DNA of 64,000 bases from Desulfosarcina alkanivorans (GTDB taxonomy: Bacteria > Desulfobacterota > Desulfobacteria > Desulfobacterales > Desulfosarcinaceae). Under the pieces are notes generated by a model. The model saw only the letters and a program-made list of their open reading frames with translations, was not told where the DNA came from and made no database searches. The position numbers and the translations under genes are program-made. Below, one piece after another: positions 8,850 to 18,915 of the stretch. The DNA lies in NCBI RefSeq assembly GCF_009688945.1, contig NZ_AP021874.1, positions 4,154,001-4,218,000 on the forward strand, in the 5' to 3' direction. How positions within the stretch are numbered: position 1 is the first letter of the stretch; the number at the start of each line of letters is the position of its first letter.

Positions 8850-9123
8850 GATCGACTCCTTTTCTAATAGAATGTGACAGTGGGTAAGAGGAAGGAACCA
8901 ACTTACCATCTCAACTTTAGAGTTTCGTTACAGCAAGCTGTACATGGTGATAAAAAACTGATATAATGGGTATAATCCAGCTAAGTACTTGCATTAACAT
9001 TACGTAATTCTAATTCTTTCAGATTTTTATCAGATAGTCCGGCGAAGACACTGGTGCGTAATTCATTTTGGATTATAATAGGATAAGCGCTTACAAAAGA
9101 AACTTTAATGTTTGACCCAGCAT

Positions 9124-9144
9124 TTTCAACTCTAAGAGTTGAAA
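9124..9144. repeat. Perfect 9-bp inverted repeat in the 8850-9262 intergenic region
   Basis: TTTCAACTC and GAGTTGAAA flank the loop TAA. It is the only clear structure in the gene-free stretch between the ACAD at 8849 and the ligase ending at 9263. It could be an operator or a weak terminator for the ligase on the minus strand. No T-run follows on either side, so an efficient intrinsic terminator is doubtful. The rest of this AT-rich stretch shows nothing I can name. Confidence 0.5.
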
Positions 9145-9262
9145 TCCTTTCCCTACGCTTGAAATCAAATTTTCAGAAAGATCATGACACCATTCTTTCT
9201 TCAGTCATTAACCGGATGTGAGTGGATATTAGAATCATCTTGATTGAAAAATGGAATAAGCT

Positions 9263-10873
9263 TTATTGCCCCTGCGAAGCGATATCTTTGTACTGTTCTC
9301 TCAACTCTCTTTTGAGAATCTTACCTGTGGGATTCCTGGGGAAATCATTAACAATAAGTACGTATTTTGGCACCTTAAATCTAGGTAAATTCTGCTTGCA
9401 GTATTGTATAATTTCCTCTTCGGCAAGATACTCATTTTGTATCGGAATCACCGCTGCAACCGATGCCTCCATCCACTCAGGGTGGGGCACGCCAAATACT
9501 GCAACCTCAGACACTTTAGGATAAGAACTGATGGCGTATTCCACACTGGCTGTAGAAATATTCTCACCCCCGCTCTTTATCATGTCTTTTTTACGGTCCA
9601 CAAAGAACAGTTCTCCATTCTTGTTCAATCGCCCCAGGTCACCTGTATGAAACCAGCCACTATCAAAAACTTTGGCGGTTAATTCTGGCTGTTTGTAATA
9701 TTCTTTCATGACAACGGGTCCCCTAAATACTAGCTCTCCTACGTCTCCTACAGGAACATCATTATTATTATCGTCTACGATTCTCATCTCCAGTGATGGT
9801 GCAGGTTTTCCTACCCATCCTAAATCTCCTTCCGGTATCTCATTGATAGTCTTAAAAAGTCCGACCGCCCCGCAACATGTTGGTTCACTTAGTGCGTAAA
9901 GGGAAACCCATTGAATATGGGGAGCTATCTCTCTCCCTTTGGTTATCATACGCTCAGGAATAGTAGCCCCAAAAGTCAAAAATTTCCTCATCGACGTTGC
10001 CGCCTCCTTTATTCCTTCGGTATGAAACAATCTCAGGTAAATAGTTGGTGTAAGAACTGTATAAGTCGTTTTATATTTTGCCATCATTTCAACCATTCTT
10101 GCGAGGTCAGGGGAGTAAGTACTAACGGTTGTCGCTCCCATTAATATAGGAAAAAGCCCTACACCCATGCCCCCGGTATAAAATAATGGCAATGATTCAA
10201 GCATGACTTCGTCTTCGTGAACACCCATATAACTATCTATCTGACAAGCTATCGAGATAGAGAGCCAATTTTGATGCATGAGAGCGACACCCTTAGGAAA
10301 CGCCTCCGTGCCACTTGTGTAGGTGAGTGTCAGCATATCTCTGCTATCTATTTCTACTTCTGGTTCATTTTCTGGATATATGCTAATCAATTCTTCGAAA
10401 TCTATCCATCCATCAGGTTTTTCATTCTTGCCGCTAAATTTGATAAACCCAGGTTTCACATTTAACAAATTGGGCAGAGCACTTAAGATTTTATCAGCAA
10501 AAGTATCTTCAACAAAGATTATTTTTGCATCACTCTGTTTAATAACATATTCCATCTCATTTCTGGTAAGTGCAGGATTAACAGGTATTATATATGCCCC
10601 GATTTTAGCTACAGCAATGGTCAAAAGTAGTTGATATGTATTCAGAGAAAAAATTGCAACGCCTTCACCTTTTTTAATTCCACAAGCGGTTAGCCCATTG
10701 GCAAGCCTATTAGCACTCTCGTTGAATTTACTGTATGTATATTCAATAGGCGATCCTTGTGGGGGTGACAAAACAAAGGCCAATTTATCCGGATTCCTTT
10801 TAGAATACCTTCTAATTACATCCCCTACCGTGTCCCGATTTAGTAGATGATTTTTTATGTCGCGATGTGTCAT
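9263..10873 (-). CDS. AMP-dependent acyl-CoA synthetase
   Basis: This 536-residue adenylate-forming enzyme activates a carboxylic acid to its CoA ester. The AMP-binding motif TYTSGTEAFPKG is near residue 177. GWFHTGDLGRL is near residue 405, and the C-terminal catalytic lysine segment is NPTGKILKREL. I chose the start at 10873 because of the strong AAAGGAGGG site; the frame is open for 33 more codons upstream. It is markedly more AT-rich than the genes around 11439-14011, which suggests a separate origin. Substrate specificity cannot be predicted. Confidence 0.9.
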   Translation of the reverse strand: MTHRDIKNHLLNRDTVGDVIRRYSKRNPDKLAFVLSPPQGSPIEYTYSKFNESANRLANGLTACGIKKGEGVAIFSLNTYQLLLTIAVAKIGAYIIPVNPALTRNEMEYVIKQSDAKIIFVEDTFADKILSALPNLLNVKPGFIKFSGKNEKPDGWIDFEELISIYPENEPEVEIDSRDMLTLTYTSGTEAFPKGVALMHQNWLSISIACQIDSYMGVHEDEVMLESLPLFYTGGMGVGLFPILMGATTVSTYSPDLARMVEMMAKYKTTYTVLTPTIYLRLFHTEGIKEAATSMRKFLTFGATIPERMITKGREIAPHIQWVSLYALSEPTCCGAVGLFKTINEIPEGDLGWVGKPAPSLEMRIVDDNNNDVPVGDVGELVFRGPVVMKEYYKQPELTAKVFDSGWFHTGDLGRLNKNGELFFVDRKKDMIKSGGENISTASVEYAISSYPKVSEVAVFGVPHPEWMEASVAAVIPIQNEYLAEEEIIQYCKQNLPRFKVPKYVLIVNDFPRNPTGKILKRELREQYKDIASQGQ

Positions 10874-11063
10874 GTTGTCCCTCCTTTTGCCTAAAATAGG
10901 CGTTTTTAGAGTTGCACATCCATATCTCCATGCAAAACTTGGCAGACAAGTTGAGAACGCGCAATTTCCCAACTTAAATTCTCAGAGAGTCCTTTGACAC
11001 CATCAGCTATATGAGCAAGTGCTTTTTATACCAGATTTTGCGCGCACCTTACCATCGGTCTTG

Positions 11064-11345
11064 CTATGTCTTTCTGTATCCTTTACCGGTTATGCGATAG
11101 CCGGAACTTTCGGGCACCGCCTGAACAGTTCCGGCAAACGGAGGCTTTCCAAGTAGGCCTTGGGTGGTCATGTATTCCATCGCCCCGGCCTTTTTCAGCC
11201 TGTCATCGATTGCCTGGCCTTGGCCGATATTGGTGATAATGACGGCATCAGGCCCGGATCCTGGAAGATAAAGCGGCTTACTGTCAGTTACGCAAAAAAA
11301 GTCCTCGCCGAAGGTGTAACGCCCCTCCCTCTCAGTGGTTCTCGG
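11064..11345 (-). pseudogene. Unidentified C-terminal coding remnant
   Basis: The minus strand carries about 85 codons with coding character that end in TAG at 11064. They include PDAVIITNIGQGQAIDDRLK, then KKAGAMEYMTTQGLLGKPPF and SSGYRITGKGYRKT. An upstream in-frame TAG near 11350 and the lack of a start or ribosome site indicate that the front of the gene is missing. I do not recognise the family. The flanking stretches 10874-11063 and 11346-11438 show nothing else. Confidence 0.4.
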
Positions 11346-11438
11346 CTCCTAAAGGGGGCGTAAATAGGATTCGGCTATGCTAAATTCTTTGCAGGGTTAC
11401 GCTTTCGTTGCGCTGAATTTACGATTGCAAATTTTAGG

Positions 11439-12567
11439 TTATAATCCCAAGGCATCGGCCAACCGCTCCAAATGGTAGCTGCCGTCCCCGAACGCAGTCT
11501 CTCCGGCCTTGGCCTTCCGGTAGTAGAGGTGGATATCGTTCTCTTCACAAAAAGAAATCGCGCCGTGAATCTGGTGGGCCAGCGTAGTGACCTTCCGGGC
11601 CGCCTCGCTGGTCCAGGCCTTAGCCATGGATGCCTCCACGGCAGCCGGCAGGTCTTTAGCTATCTTCCAGGCCGCCTGATAGGTCAAAAATCGTGCACCG
11701 TCCACATCCACGACCATGTTGGCACAATGGTGCTGCACGGCCTGGAAGCTGCCGATGGGTTTGCCGAACTGCCGCCGCTCCTTAGCATAGGCAACCGTTC
11801 TTTCGAACGCGGCCTGCATGCCGCCCACCATCTCGGCACATTTGGCCACTGCGGCGATTTCCATCAAATACGCCAATGCAGCCCCCGCCCCCCGAGTTCT
11901 CCCAAGACATGAGCTCTGGAGACGCTCACCTTGTCGAACACCACCTCGCACTGTTTTTCAAATGCCAGGGTGTCGAGCATCGCACAGGCGACCCCCGGAC
12001 TGTTCGGGTCCACCAGAACCAGGCTCAACCCCGTATCGGCATTCCGGCCCACGGTCCGGGCGACGCAGAGGATATAGTCGGAAATATGGGCATTTTCGAC
12101 AAACAACTTGGTGCCGTCGAGGATGAGATCCGGTCCATCCTCCCGGATTACGGCCTGGATATTATCCATTCCGTACCAGTTGCCCGGCTCGGTCGCCGCC
12201 AGGGAAAGAATCAATTTTCCGTTGGCCAGACGGGGCAGCAGCTCATCTTTCTGCTCATCGGAACCGAGGTTGAGGATGGCTGTGCCGCCCAGCACGACGC
12301 TGGAAAAAAAGGGCCCGGGGCAGCACACCTCCCCATGGCCTCCAGGATGATGGCCAGATCGATGAAGCTGCCTTCCATACCGTCATACTTTTCCGGAATC
12401 AGGATGCCCTGCCACCCCAGCCCGGCCATTTTCTTCCACACGTCCCGGAAATAGCCGGCCGGATCGCCTTGCATTTCCCACATCGTGGATACCGGGCACT
12501 CTTTTTTCAGGAAATCCCTTGCCGAGGACCGGATGATTTTTTGTTCTTGGGTCAATTCAAGATCCAT
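11439..12567 (-). pseudogene. Acyl-CoA dehydrogenase, small-subunit type, two frameshifts
   Basis: Three overlapping frames together form one ACAD of about 375 residues. It starts at 12567 (MDLELTQEQKIIR, with a GGAG site). The frame shifts near 12302 in an A7 run and again near 11890 in a C6 run. The reconstructed protein resembles the intact 372-residue ACAD at 37039-38157, including a KCAEMVGGMQAAFE segment and a C-terminus ending YHLERLADALGL. No catalytic glutamate is seen at either usual position. It lies next to a 399-residue ACAD that has one, so the two were probably subunits of one enzyme. The lesions could be sequencing errors in homopolymers. Confidence 0.85.
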
Positions 12568-12811
12568 TGGTTGCTCCCTGTATTTTCGTTGTCCGTTATA
12601 GTTTCCCGACGGATTGCGAAAAAGATTGGAGGATTCAGGTCTTCGACTATCGGCTACGCTCTCAGGCAAGGGGTCGAGGCTTCAAGTGAAAAAACATTTC
12701 TCGACAAAATCGTCCACATCACTTGATCCCTTGGACCATTTTCCTGTTTGCCGAGGTAATCAAAAACGCCCCTGATGCAAGGCATGGCCATCCAGTCTGT
12801 CTGTCGCCTGA

Positions 12812-14011
12812 CTATCTCGCTGGCATCCCCAGCCCCCGCATGGCGATGATGTTTCGCTGAATTTCCGACGTACCGGCGCCGATGGTGCCGGAAATGCAGT
12901 CCAGGTATCCACGGGGCACCAAACCGCGAAACGGCGCATGTTTGGATCCGGTCATCAGCTGCCCGTAAGGACCCAGGATTTCCATGCAGATATCGGCCAG
13001 CTTCCGACTCAGCTCCGTTGTCACCAGCTTCAGGGCCGATGACTCCACACTCGGCACGAGCCCCTTGTCAAGCATTTCCGCCGTCCGCCAGAAAAAAAGG
13101 TATGCCACTTCCACCCGAACGGCCATCTCCGCAAGCCGCTGACGGACACCAGGGTTTTTTCCGAGCGGTGCGCCGTCGCGATCGGTCTGCTTCACAAATT
13201 CGGTGAACTGTTCCACGGTTCGCCGGAAGGCGCCGATGCTCACCATCAAGCGTTCGAAATCCAGTGCCGTCATGAGGTAGTAAAAACCCATGTTCTCATG
13301 GCCGATCATATTTCGCTTCGGAACCCGCACACTGTCGAAAAACACCTCGTTGAAGGAATGCACCCCGACGATGTTGACCAACGGGCGGATCGTAATGCCC
13401 GGCGTGTCATTGGGCACGACAAAAAGGCTGACGCTCTTGTGCCGGTGGCCTTCCGGGTCGGTCCGGGCGATCAGCCAGGCGTGGTCGAAGAAATGAGCGA
13501 AGCTGCTCCATGTTTTTTGCCCGTTGATGATATAATCGTCCCCGGAGCGAACAGCTGTGGTCCGGATGCTGGCCAGATCGGAACCGGCGTCCGGCTCGCT
13601 GTAGCCGAGCCACATTTCGACTTCCTTGTTTGCGATTTTGGAGATCCAGTCTTTCTTGTTCTCCTCGGTGCCGAAGCGCAGAATGGTGGGTCCGGCGATC
13701 CCGGTGGAAATGCTGAATGCCGGTGCCCGGTAATAGCTCATCCGCTCGTCGAAAATCGCCTGTTCCATGTAGGAGTATTCTTGTCCCCCGTATTCCCGGG
13801 GCCATGAAATCGTCGTCCACCCTTTTTCGACAAGCTTTTGTTTGAACTTCTCCGCGATTCTGCTTTCCTCTTCCGCGGCCAGTTCCATGGAGCCGTATCC
13901 ACCCGGCCAGTGCATCGACAGATCCGGCCAATCGCCGGGAAGCGTATCCCGGATGAACGTTTCCACCTCGTCGCGGAACGCCTTTTCCCGCTCGCTGAAT
14001 TGAAACTCCAT
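12812..14011 (-). CDS. Acyl-CoA dehydrogenase, large-subunit type
   Basis: This 399-residue ACAD has an unusually long N-terminal region (SMHWPGGYGSMELAAEEES). It also carries WLGYSEPDAGSDLASIRTTA and NGQKTWSSFAHFFDHAWLIA. The medium-chain EGT glutamate is replaced (IGAGTSEIQRN), but LDFERLMVS provides the alternative glutamate. It closely resembles the 401-residue ACAD at 35764-36969. In both places a smaller ACAD gene lies immediately downstream, which suggests an alpha2beta2 enzyme like those of steroid side-chain degradation (family knowledge). AAGGATCGG precedes the start. Confidence 0.88.
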   Translation of the reverse strand: MEFQFSEREKAFRDEVETFIRDTLPGDWPDLSMHWPGGYGSMELAAEEESRIAEKFKQKLVEKGWTTISWPREYGGQEYSYMEQAIFDERMSYYRAPAFSISTGIAGPTILRFGTEENKKDWISKIANKEVEMWLGYSEPDAGSDLASIRTTAVRSGDDYIINGQKTWSSFAHFFDHAWLIARTDPEGHRHKSVSLFVVPNDTPGITIRPLVNIVGVHSFNEVFFDSVRVPKRNMIGHENMGFYYLMTALDFERLMVSIGAFRRTVEQFTEFVKQTDRDGAPLGKNPGVRQRLAEMAVRVEVAYLFFWRTAEMLDKGLVPSVESSALKLVTTELSRKLADICMEILGPYGQLMTGSKHAPFRGLVPRGYLDCISGTIGAGTSEIQRNIIAMRGLGMPAR

Positions 14012-14406
14012 AACCGATCCTTTCGTTTTCGCCCTGGGCCGTCATGCAGGCAATCCAAGCCCGGCACGCCCGCCGCACCGAAATGTCAATCGAATCCGTG
14101 GTTCCGACTACCGGAAAACACTCCCCGGCTAATCTCTCAGTGTCCCTTCCGGAACCACCCGCTCCCGAAGTACCGATAGTTCGGCCGCCGCCATTTTGCC
14201 TTTTCCGATGTCAGGAGGCTGGTGGCCAAGGCCGCACTGGACGATATTTTGGGTATACTTTTTCCGCAGCCGCGAAAAAGGATAGTAAATTCGTTTTTGA
14301 CTAGCCTATTGCGACTGGTGGCATGATGACATTCGGGAAACTATAGTAAATAGGTTTTTTTTCTCTAATTTCCAAAACCTGCTTTACAGCTCCCCGAGTC
14401 ACTGCA
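14012..14406. other. Gene-free stretch
   Basis: No supported gene is seen between the ACAD start and the end of the next ligase. The plus strand around 14190-14325 has a short open frame with a protein-like composition (DVRRLVAKAALDDILGILF), but it has an upstream stop, no ribosome site and no family I recognise. The stretch may hold the promoter of the ACAD pair. I found no convincing sigma-54 or other promoter match. Confidence 0.4.
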
Positions 14407-16013
14407 TTATTTCCCCTTCTCTCCTTTGTAAATATCCTTATAAGTATCCCTCAACTTTCGCTTGAGTATCTTACCTGTTGGACTTACAGGAAATTCATCC
14501 CACTTTAAAAAAATAATTTTTTTAGGAATCTTGTAAGCAGCCAGATTCTTTTTGGCATATTCTATAACATCCCCTTCAGTCAAAGACTTGCTGTTGGGAA
14601 TAATTGCTGCTGTGACCCCCTCAATCCAGTACGGATGAGGCGCACCAAAAACAGCGCTGACTTCGACATCCGGATGAGAATTTAATACTTCTTCCACTTC
14701 AAGACAGGCTACATTCGTGCCACCGGACTTAACCATATCTTTCATACGGTCAATGTAATAGTAGAACCCATCTTTTCCTTTCCTCAGCACATCACCTGTA
14801 TGATGCCAGCCACCCTTGAAAACCTCAGCCCGTAGCTTCCTCATTCTTATAATAACCCAGCATAACGGAAGGGGTCCTCACAATGGCTTCCCCCCAGTTC
14901 GCCTTCAGGGACATCCACATCATTTTCATCGACGAGCCTTAACTCTACGTCGGGCGACAGTTTACCGATGACATTCCCCCCCTCCGGCTCTTCAAAGTAC
15001 CGGCCGAACGTAAAGGTAATATTGATTTCTGTTTGACTGCAATGGCTCATCAAGATAGCCTGCGGACAGATTTCCTTCCACTCCCGAAAGACATTCATGG
15101 GTAGTGATCCACCAAACCATACGAGTTTTTTAAGAGAACTCAGATCGTATTTTCTGAGCGGCAACCCCAGCATCCCAGCATACAGGGTGGGAGGCCATAT
15201 AAGATAAGTAATCCGATCCTTCTGGATAAGATCGAGCATCTCCATAGGATCACTTCCATAAGTAGCGATAATTGTGGCCCCTTGCTTAATAAAAGCAACC
15301 ATAATTGACGAGGCGCCAATATGATACAAAGGTATATTCATCAGGTAAACATCTTCCAAACCAAACCAGGCAACTTCTGGATTGAGGAAATTGAGGGATT
15401 GCGAAAAGTAGCTGCTGTTTGATATCATAACACCTTTTGGAGCAGCAGTAGTCCCGCTCGTGTATATGAGTGATGCTACATCACTGTCCTCAATGATTAC
15501 CTCCGGTTCAGCGTCAAAATATTTATTTGAAAACAGGTCTTCGAAGTCAACCCACCCTTTGGGCAAGTCAATACCCTTAAGATTTATCAGACCATATTGC
15601 TTTACAGCCTTGAGCTCATTCTCGACCTCTTTAACCACATTCAGGAGGGCGCTTTCCACAAAGAAAATCTTGGCACCAGCATGGTTGATCTGATAGGTAA
15701 TCTCTCCTTTCCTCAACAGATAGTTCATCGGCGAATACCAAGCGCCTATTTTGAAACAGGCCCACATCAGAATAGCCATCTGGTGGCAATTCTGGGACAT
15801 TACCGCCACCACATCACCTTTCTTGATCCCCAAGTCGCCGAGGGCATGGGCGACTTTGTTAACCACGGCATTAAATTCCCTGTAACTAAACCGTTTGTCC
15901 CGGAATACAAACGCCGTTTTGTCAGGTTGCCTTGCCGCTGACCTTTTTAAAAAATCCCCTACTGCCTGGCGTCTCATTAAATTCATCTGAAGGTCAAATT
16001 CTTTTTTACTCAT
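14407..16013 (-). pseudogene. AMP-dependent acyl-CoA synthetase with two +1 frameshifts
   Basis: The N-terminal 380 codons run from 16013 (AGGAGGG site before ATG) with IYTSGTTAAPKGVMI. They break at about 14880, where G6 replaces an expected G5. A short stretch in the second frame (AIVRTPSVMLGYYKNEEAT) is followed by a second extra G near 14832. The frame then continues to the normal end with GWHHTGDVLRKGKDG and SPTGKILKRKL. Removing the two G residues restores a full ligase of about 535 residues related to the one at 9263. Either the gene is recently dead or both changes are sequence errors. Confidence 0.85.
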
Positions 16014-16134
16014 CTTAATCCCTCCTGATTTAATTTTTTGTTAACATCCAATAGTGTTCGCATGGGCTAAGGATTGATTAAATTAAGATCTCTTTTTATG
16101 GTTAGAGCCCGTTTCAAAATTGCTTTAGCGTAAT

Positions 16135-16442
16135 ATGGTGCTTCCCAAAGGAAGACCGTTGCCGTCGACCACCACCATCCACTTCGATCCTTTGCCCCTT
16201 TTGTTTTTTCCAACCCCAAGGCCCTTTTTTTTGCCGGAGCGAAACTACCGTCGATGAAAACTTCTTCCCAGTCCAGTAAAGACTTTTCGTCAAGATCAGC
16301 TAAGAATTTGCGCCAGATATCGAGTCAAACACCCTCATCCTCCCATAGTCGCAAGCGTCGCCAGCATGTTGAATAACTTGGATATTTACTGGGTAGATCC
16401 TTCCAGTGAGCCCCAGTTCGCAGCATCCAAAGGATTCCTTGC
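16135..16442 (-). mobile_element. IS5-family (IS427-like) transposase remnant
   Basis: The minus strand encodes the N-terminal half of an IS5-group transposase: [20 protein letters not shown], then [13 protein letters not shown], then LLDWEEVFIDGSFAPAKKRA. The tryptophan codon after EDEGV has become a stop, and the element stops before the C-terminal catalytic glutamate region. A more complete relative lies at 38262-39030. Its right edge falls inside a ligase gene fragment, so it inserted there. No terminal repeats were resolved. Confidence 0.8.
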
Positions 16443-16660
16443 CCCTATCTTTGCAACTGCAAATAGTAGAATAGCGTATTGAATGCAATTATGAGACATA
16501 ATTGCTACTTTATCTACTTTTTCTATTCCAAATTCTATTAGTACCTTTCCTAGTTCATTTGCCTTTTTGTCCAGCTCTTTATATGTGACGCGCCTGTCTT
16601 TAAATACGAGTGCCTCCCTTTCCGGATACTTTTTGGGCACTGGCAATAGTAAAAAAAGTG
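16443..16660 (-). pseudogene. Fragment of an AMP-dependent acyl-CoA synthetase
   Basis: About 70 codons encode an N-terminal ligase segment (KKYPEREALVFKDRRVTYKE, then ANELGKVLIEFGIEKVDKVA and [12 protein letters not shown]). The fragment is cut at about 16442 by the IS5 remnant. On the other side it lacks a proper start, since the upstream frame is not ligase-like. The sequence from about 16661 to the biotin carrier stop at 16762 shows nothing else. It marks the left border zone of the second carboxylase module. Confidence 0.75.
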
Positions 16661-16761
16661 TCCCCCCCCTTGATATAGAAGTTAAAAATCCTTCCCGATG
16701 TTTTTTCAGGGTAAAAACAAACGCGACTCCTCCCGTCGACGCAGTCCCACTCCCCTGTCTT

Positions 16762-17289
16762 TCAAGCCTCTGTCTGCGTCTCTTCGACAGTCGAGGGATC
16801 GATGTCCACCAATATCTGTTTGGGACTGACTTTTTCTCCCTCGGCCACATTGATTCGAGCAACGACGCCATCGAAGGGCGCCGACAGCGTGGTGTCCATT
16901 TTCATGGCGGACACCACGATCACACCCTGCCCCTTTCCGACGGCGTCTCCTTCGGCAACCAAAATTTTCGTCACCACCGCCGGCATCGGCGGCGTTATTG
17001 CCTGGTCGCCGTTCTTTGGACCGCCTCTGGTCCGGTGGGCAAGCGGTGTGTTGTTTTCTATAAACAGCCACGTGTGGCCATCCACCATCACCGCTTTTCC
17101 CTCTTCCGTATTGGCCACAAAGGCCATTTTCTGCCGCCCATCGATGGTCATGGGGATCATGTGATCCGAAATCCGACCGTAAGCCACGTCTGCCCTGTTG
17201 CCGTCGATGGTGGCCGTAAATCGGCCGTCCTCACCGGCATCCACCTGTAGGGGAATGGTTTCTTCTTGGCATTTCAGTTTGTATTCCAA
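16762..17289 (-). CDS. Biotin carboxyl carrier protein of acyl-CoA carboxylase, copy 2
   Basis: This 175-residue carrier has a C-terminal biotinyl domain (residues about 100-170): PPMPAVVTKILVAEGDAVGK, then VVSAMKMDTTLSAPFDGVVA. The lysine of the AMKM motif is the biotin attachment site. The residue before AMKM is serine, where glutamate is usual. The N-terminal 90 residues are the less conserved part seen in oxaloacetate/propionyl-CoA carboxylase carriers. The TTG start at 17289 is supported by GGAG nine bases upstream. It is the third gene of the operon. Confidence 0.85.
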   Translation of the reverse strand: MEYKLKCQEETIPLQVDAGEDGRFTATIDGNRADVAYGRISDHMIPMTIDGRQKMAFVANTEEGKAVMVDGHTWLFIENNTPLAHRTRGGPKNGDQAITPPMPAVVTKILVAEGDAVGKGQGVIVVSAMKMDTTLSAPFDGVVARINVAEGEKVSPKQILVDIDPSTVEETQTEA

Positions 17290-17381
17290 TGGTCTATTCT
17301 CCTGCCGGCTGTGATGCAGCCGACCGCACATATAGGTACAAGTGCGTTAATGCGGCCCTAAAACAACGATGTTATCCGCCC

Positions 17382-18866
17382 TCAGAGGCGCCAGGCCCTC
17401 AACGTTTGCCAGGGCCCGGGATGGTCGACCGCCGCCGTGCCCGCGGCCAATTTCCGCTTTTGCGTCATTGCGTCCGCCGCGTAAGCGATGGCGGCAAGAT
17501 GCAGCGTGTCACGATCCGGTGACCACTCTGGAAAATGGGTGTCGATAAAATCGGTATAGGTCTCCCCCTCCCTGAAATGGTTGGAGGAAAGGATATCGAT
17601 CAAAAAAGCGATAGGTGTTTTGACGCCCAACACCGCATAGGACCGAAGCGCACAGATCATCCGTCGAATGGCCGCATCGCGGGTTTCGGCATGGACCACC
17701 AGTTTGGATAAGATGGGATCGTACTCAACGGGAACCTCGAAACCGGAATATACACCGCAATCATTTCGGATGCCCGGTCCAGTGGGCTCTCTTAAAAAAA
17801 CGATCCGTCCCGGGGACGGCATGAAATTTCGTTGCGGATCTTCGGCATAAATACGGCACTCGATGGCATGTCCCGTGCCGGAAAGATCCTCCTGGGTCAG
17901 GGAAAGTCCCTTGCCTGATGCGATATCGATCTGGTGACGCACCAGATCCATGCCGGTGATCATCTCCGTGATGGGATGTTCCACCTGCAGGCGCGTATTC
18001 ACCTCCAGAAAGTAAAAATTGCCTTCCCGGTCGACGATAAATTCCACCGTACCCGCATTCACATAGCCCGCAGCCCGGGCCGCCGCCACTGCCGCTTGGC
18101 CCATCTCCGACCGCAACCGGGCATCCACTGCCGGACTGGGGGTCTCCTCGATGATCTTTTGGTGCCGCCGCTGAATGGAACACTCTCGCTCGAAAAGGTG
18201 GACCACATTGCCATGGCTGTCGGCCAGGATCTGAATCTCAACATGGCGGGATTTTGCCAGATATTTCTCCATATAGATGGCACCGTTTCCGAAAGCGGCC
18301 TCCGCTTCACGCGATGCCGATAGGCACGCTTCGGCAAGATCGTTCGGATCTTCCACAATGCGCATGCCCTTGCCGCCGCCGCCAGCCGAGGCCTTGATCA
18401 GCACAGGATAGCCGATCTGTTCGGCGTGCGCGGCCAATTTCACCATGTCTCCCGCTTCTTCGGTCGTGCCGGGTATTAAGGGCACGCCACCGTTGATCAT
18501 GATTTGCCGCGCCGTGATTTTATCCCCCAGGTCACGGATCACCTGGGCCGGAGGACCGATGAAAACGATGCCCTCCTTTTCGCAGCGCTCTGCAAACATG
18601 GCATTTTCAGCTAAAAACCCGTAGCCGGGGTGAACGGCTTCCGCTCCTGTTTGTTTAATGACGGCGATCATACGATCGATGTTCAGGTAGCTCTCCGACG
18701 GTTCGGATGCGCCGATCCAAACCGCCTCGTCCGCTTCAAATACGTGCTGTGCCCGAGTGTCGACGTCCGAATAAACGGCCACGGTGCCGATTCCCATCTC
18801 CCGGCAGGTGCGCATGATCCGAACTGCGATTTCTCCACGATTGGCAATCAGAATCTTCTTAAACAT
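17382..18866 (-). CDS. Biotin carboxylase subunit of acyl-CoA carboxylase, copy 2
   Basis: The 494-residue protein is identical in translation to the gene at 454-1938. It has the same ATP-grasp loop, ERECSIQRRHQK segment and EVNTRLQVEHP active-site segment. The AGGAAA ribosome site is also the same. Unlike copy 1, its operon is separated from the shared sigma-54-like promoter by an insertion, so its transcription may differ. No lesion is seen in the gene. Confidence 0.95.
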   Translation of the reverse strand: MFKKILIANRGEIAVRIMRTCREMGIGTVAVYSDVDTRAQHVFEADEAVWIGASEPSESYLNIDRMIAVIKQTGAEAVHPGYGFLAENAMFAERCEKEGIVFIGPPAQVIRDLGDKITARQIMINGGVPLIPGTTEEAGDMVKLAAHAEQIGYPVLIKASAGGGGKGMRIVEDPNDLAEACLSASREAEAAFGNGAIYMEKYLAKSRHVEIQILADSHGNVVHLFERECSIQRRHQKIIEETPSPAVDARLRSEMGQAAVAAARAAGYVNAGTVEFIVDREGNFYFLEVNTRLQVEHPITEMITGMDLVRHQIDIASGKGLSLTQEDLSGTGHAIECRIYAEDPQRNFMPSPGRIVFLREPTGPGIRNDCGVYSGFEVPVEYDPILSKLVVHAETRDAAIRRMICALRSYAVLGVKTPIAFLIDILSSNHFREGETYTDFIDTHFPEWSPDRDTLHLAAIAYAADAMTQKRKLAAGTAAVDHPGPWQTLRAWRL

Positions 18867-18915
18867 TGCGTTTCCTGATGTTAGTTCTTGTCTGGACAAT
18901 CCTGTTTCCATCCGG

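Noticed and set aside
14044..14304. Small plus-strand protein of 86 residues
   Set aside because: It is proline-rich, has no ribosome site and no family, and overlaps the promoter region of the ACAD gene. It is treated as noncoding.
16567..17250. Plus-strand open frame of 227 codons
   Set aside because: It spans a ligase fragment and the biotin carrier gene on the opposite strand, with no start signal or known domain.
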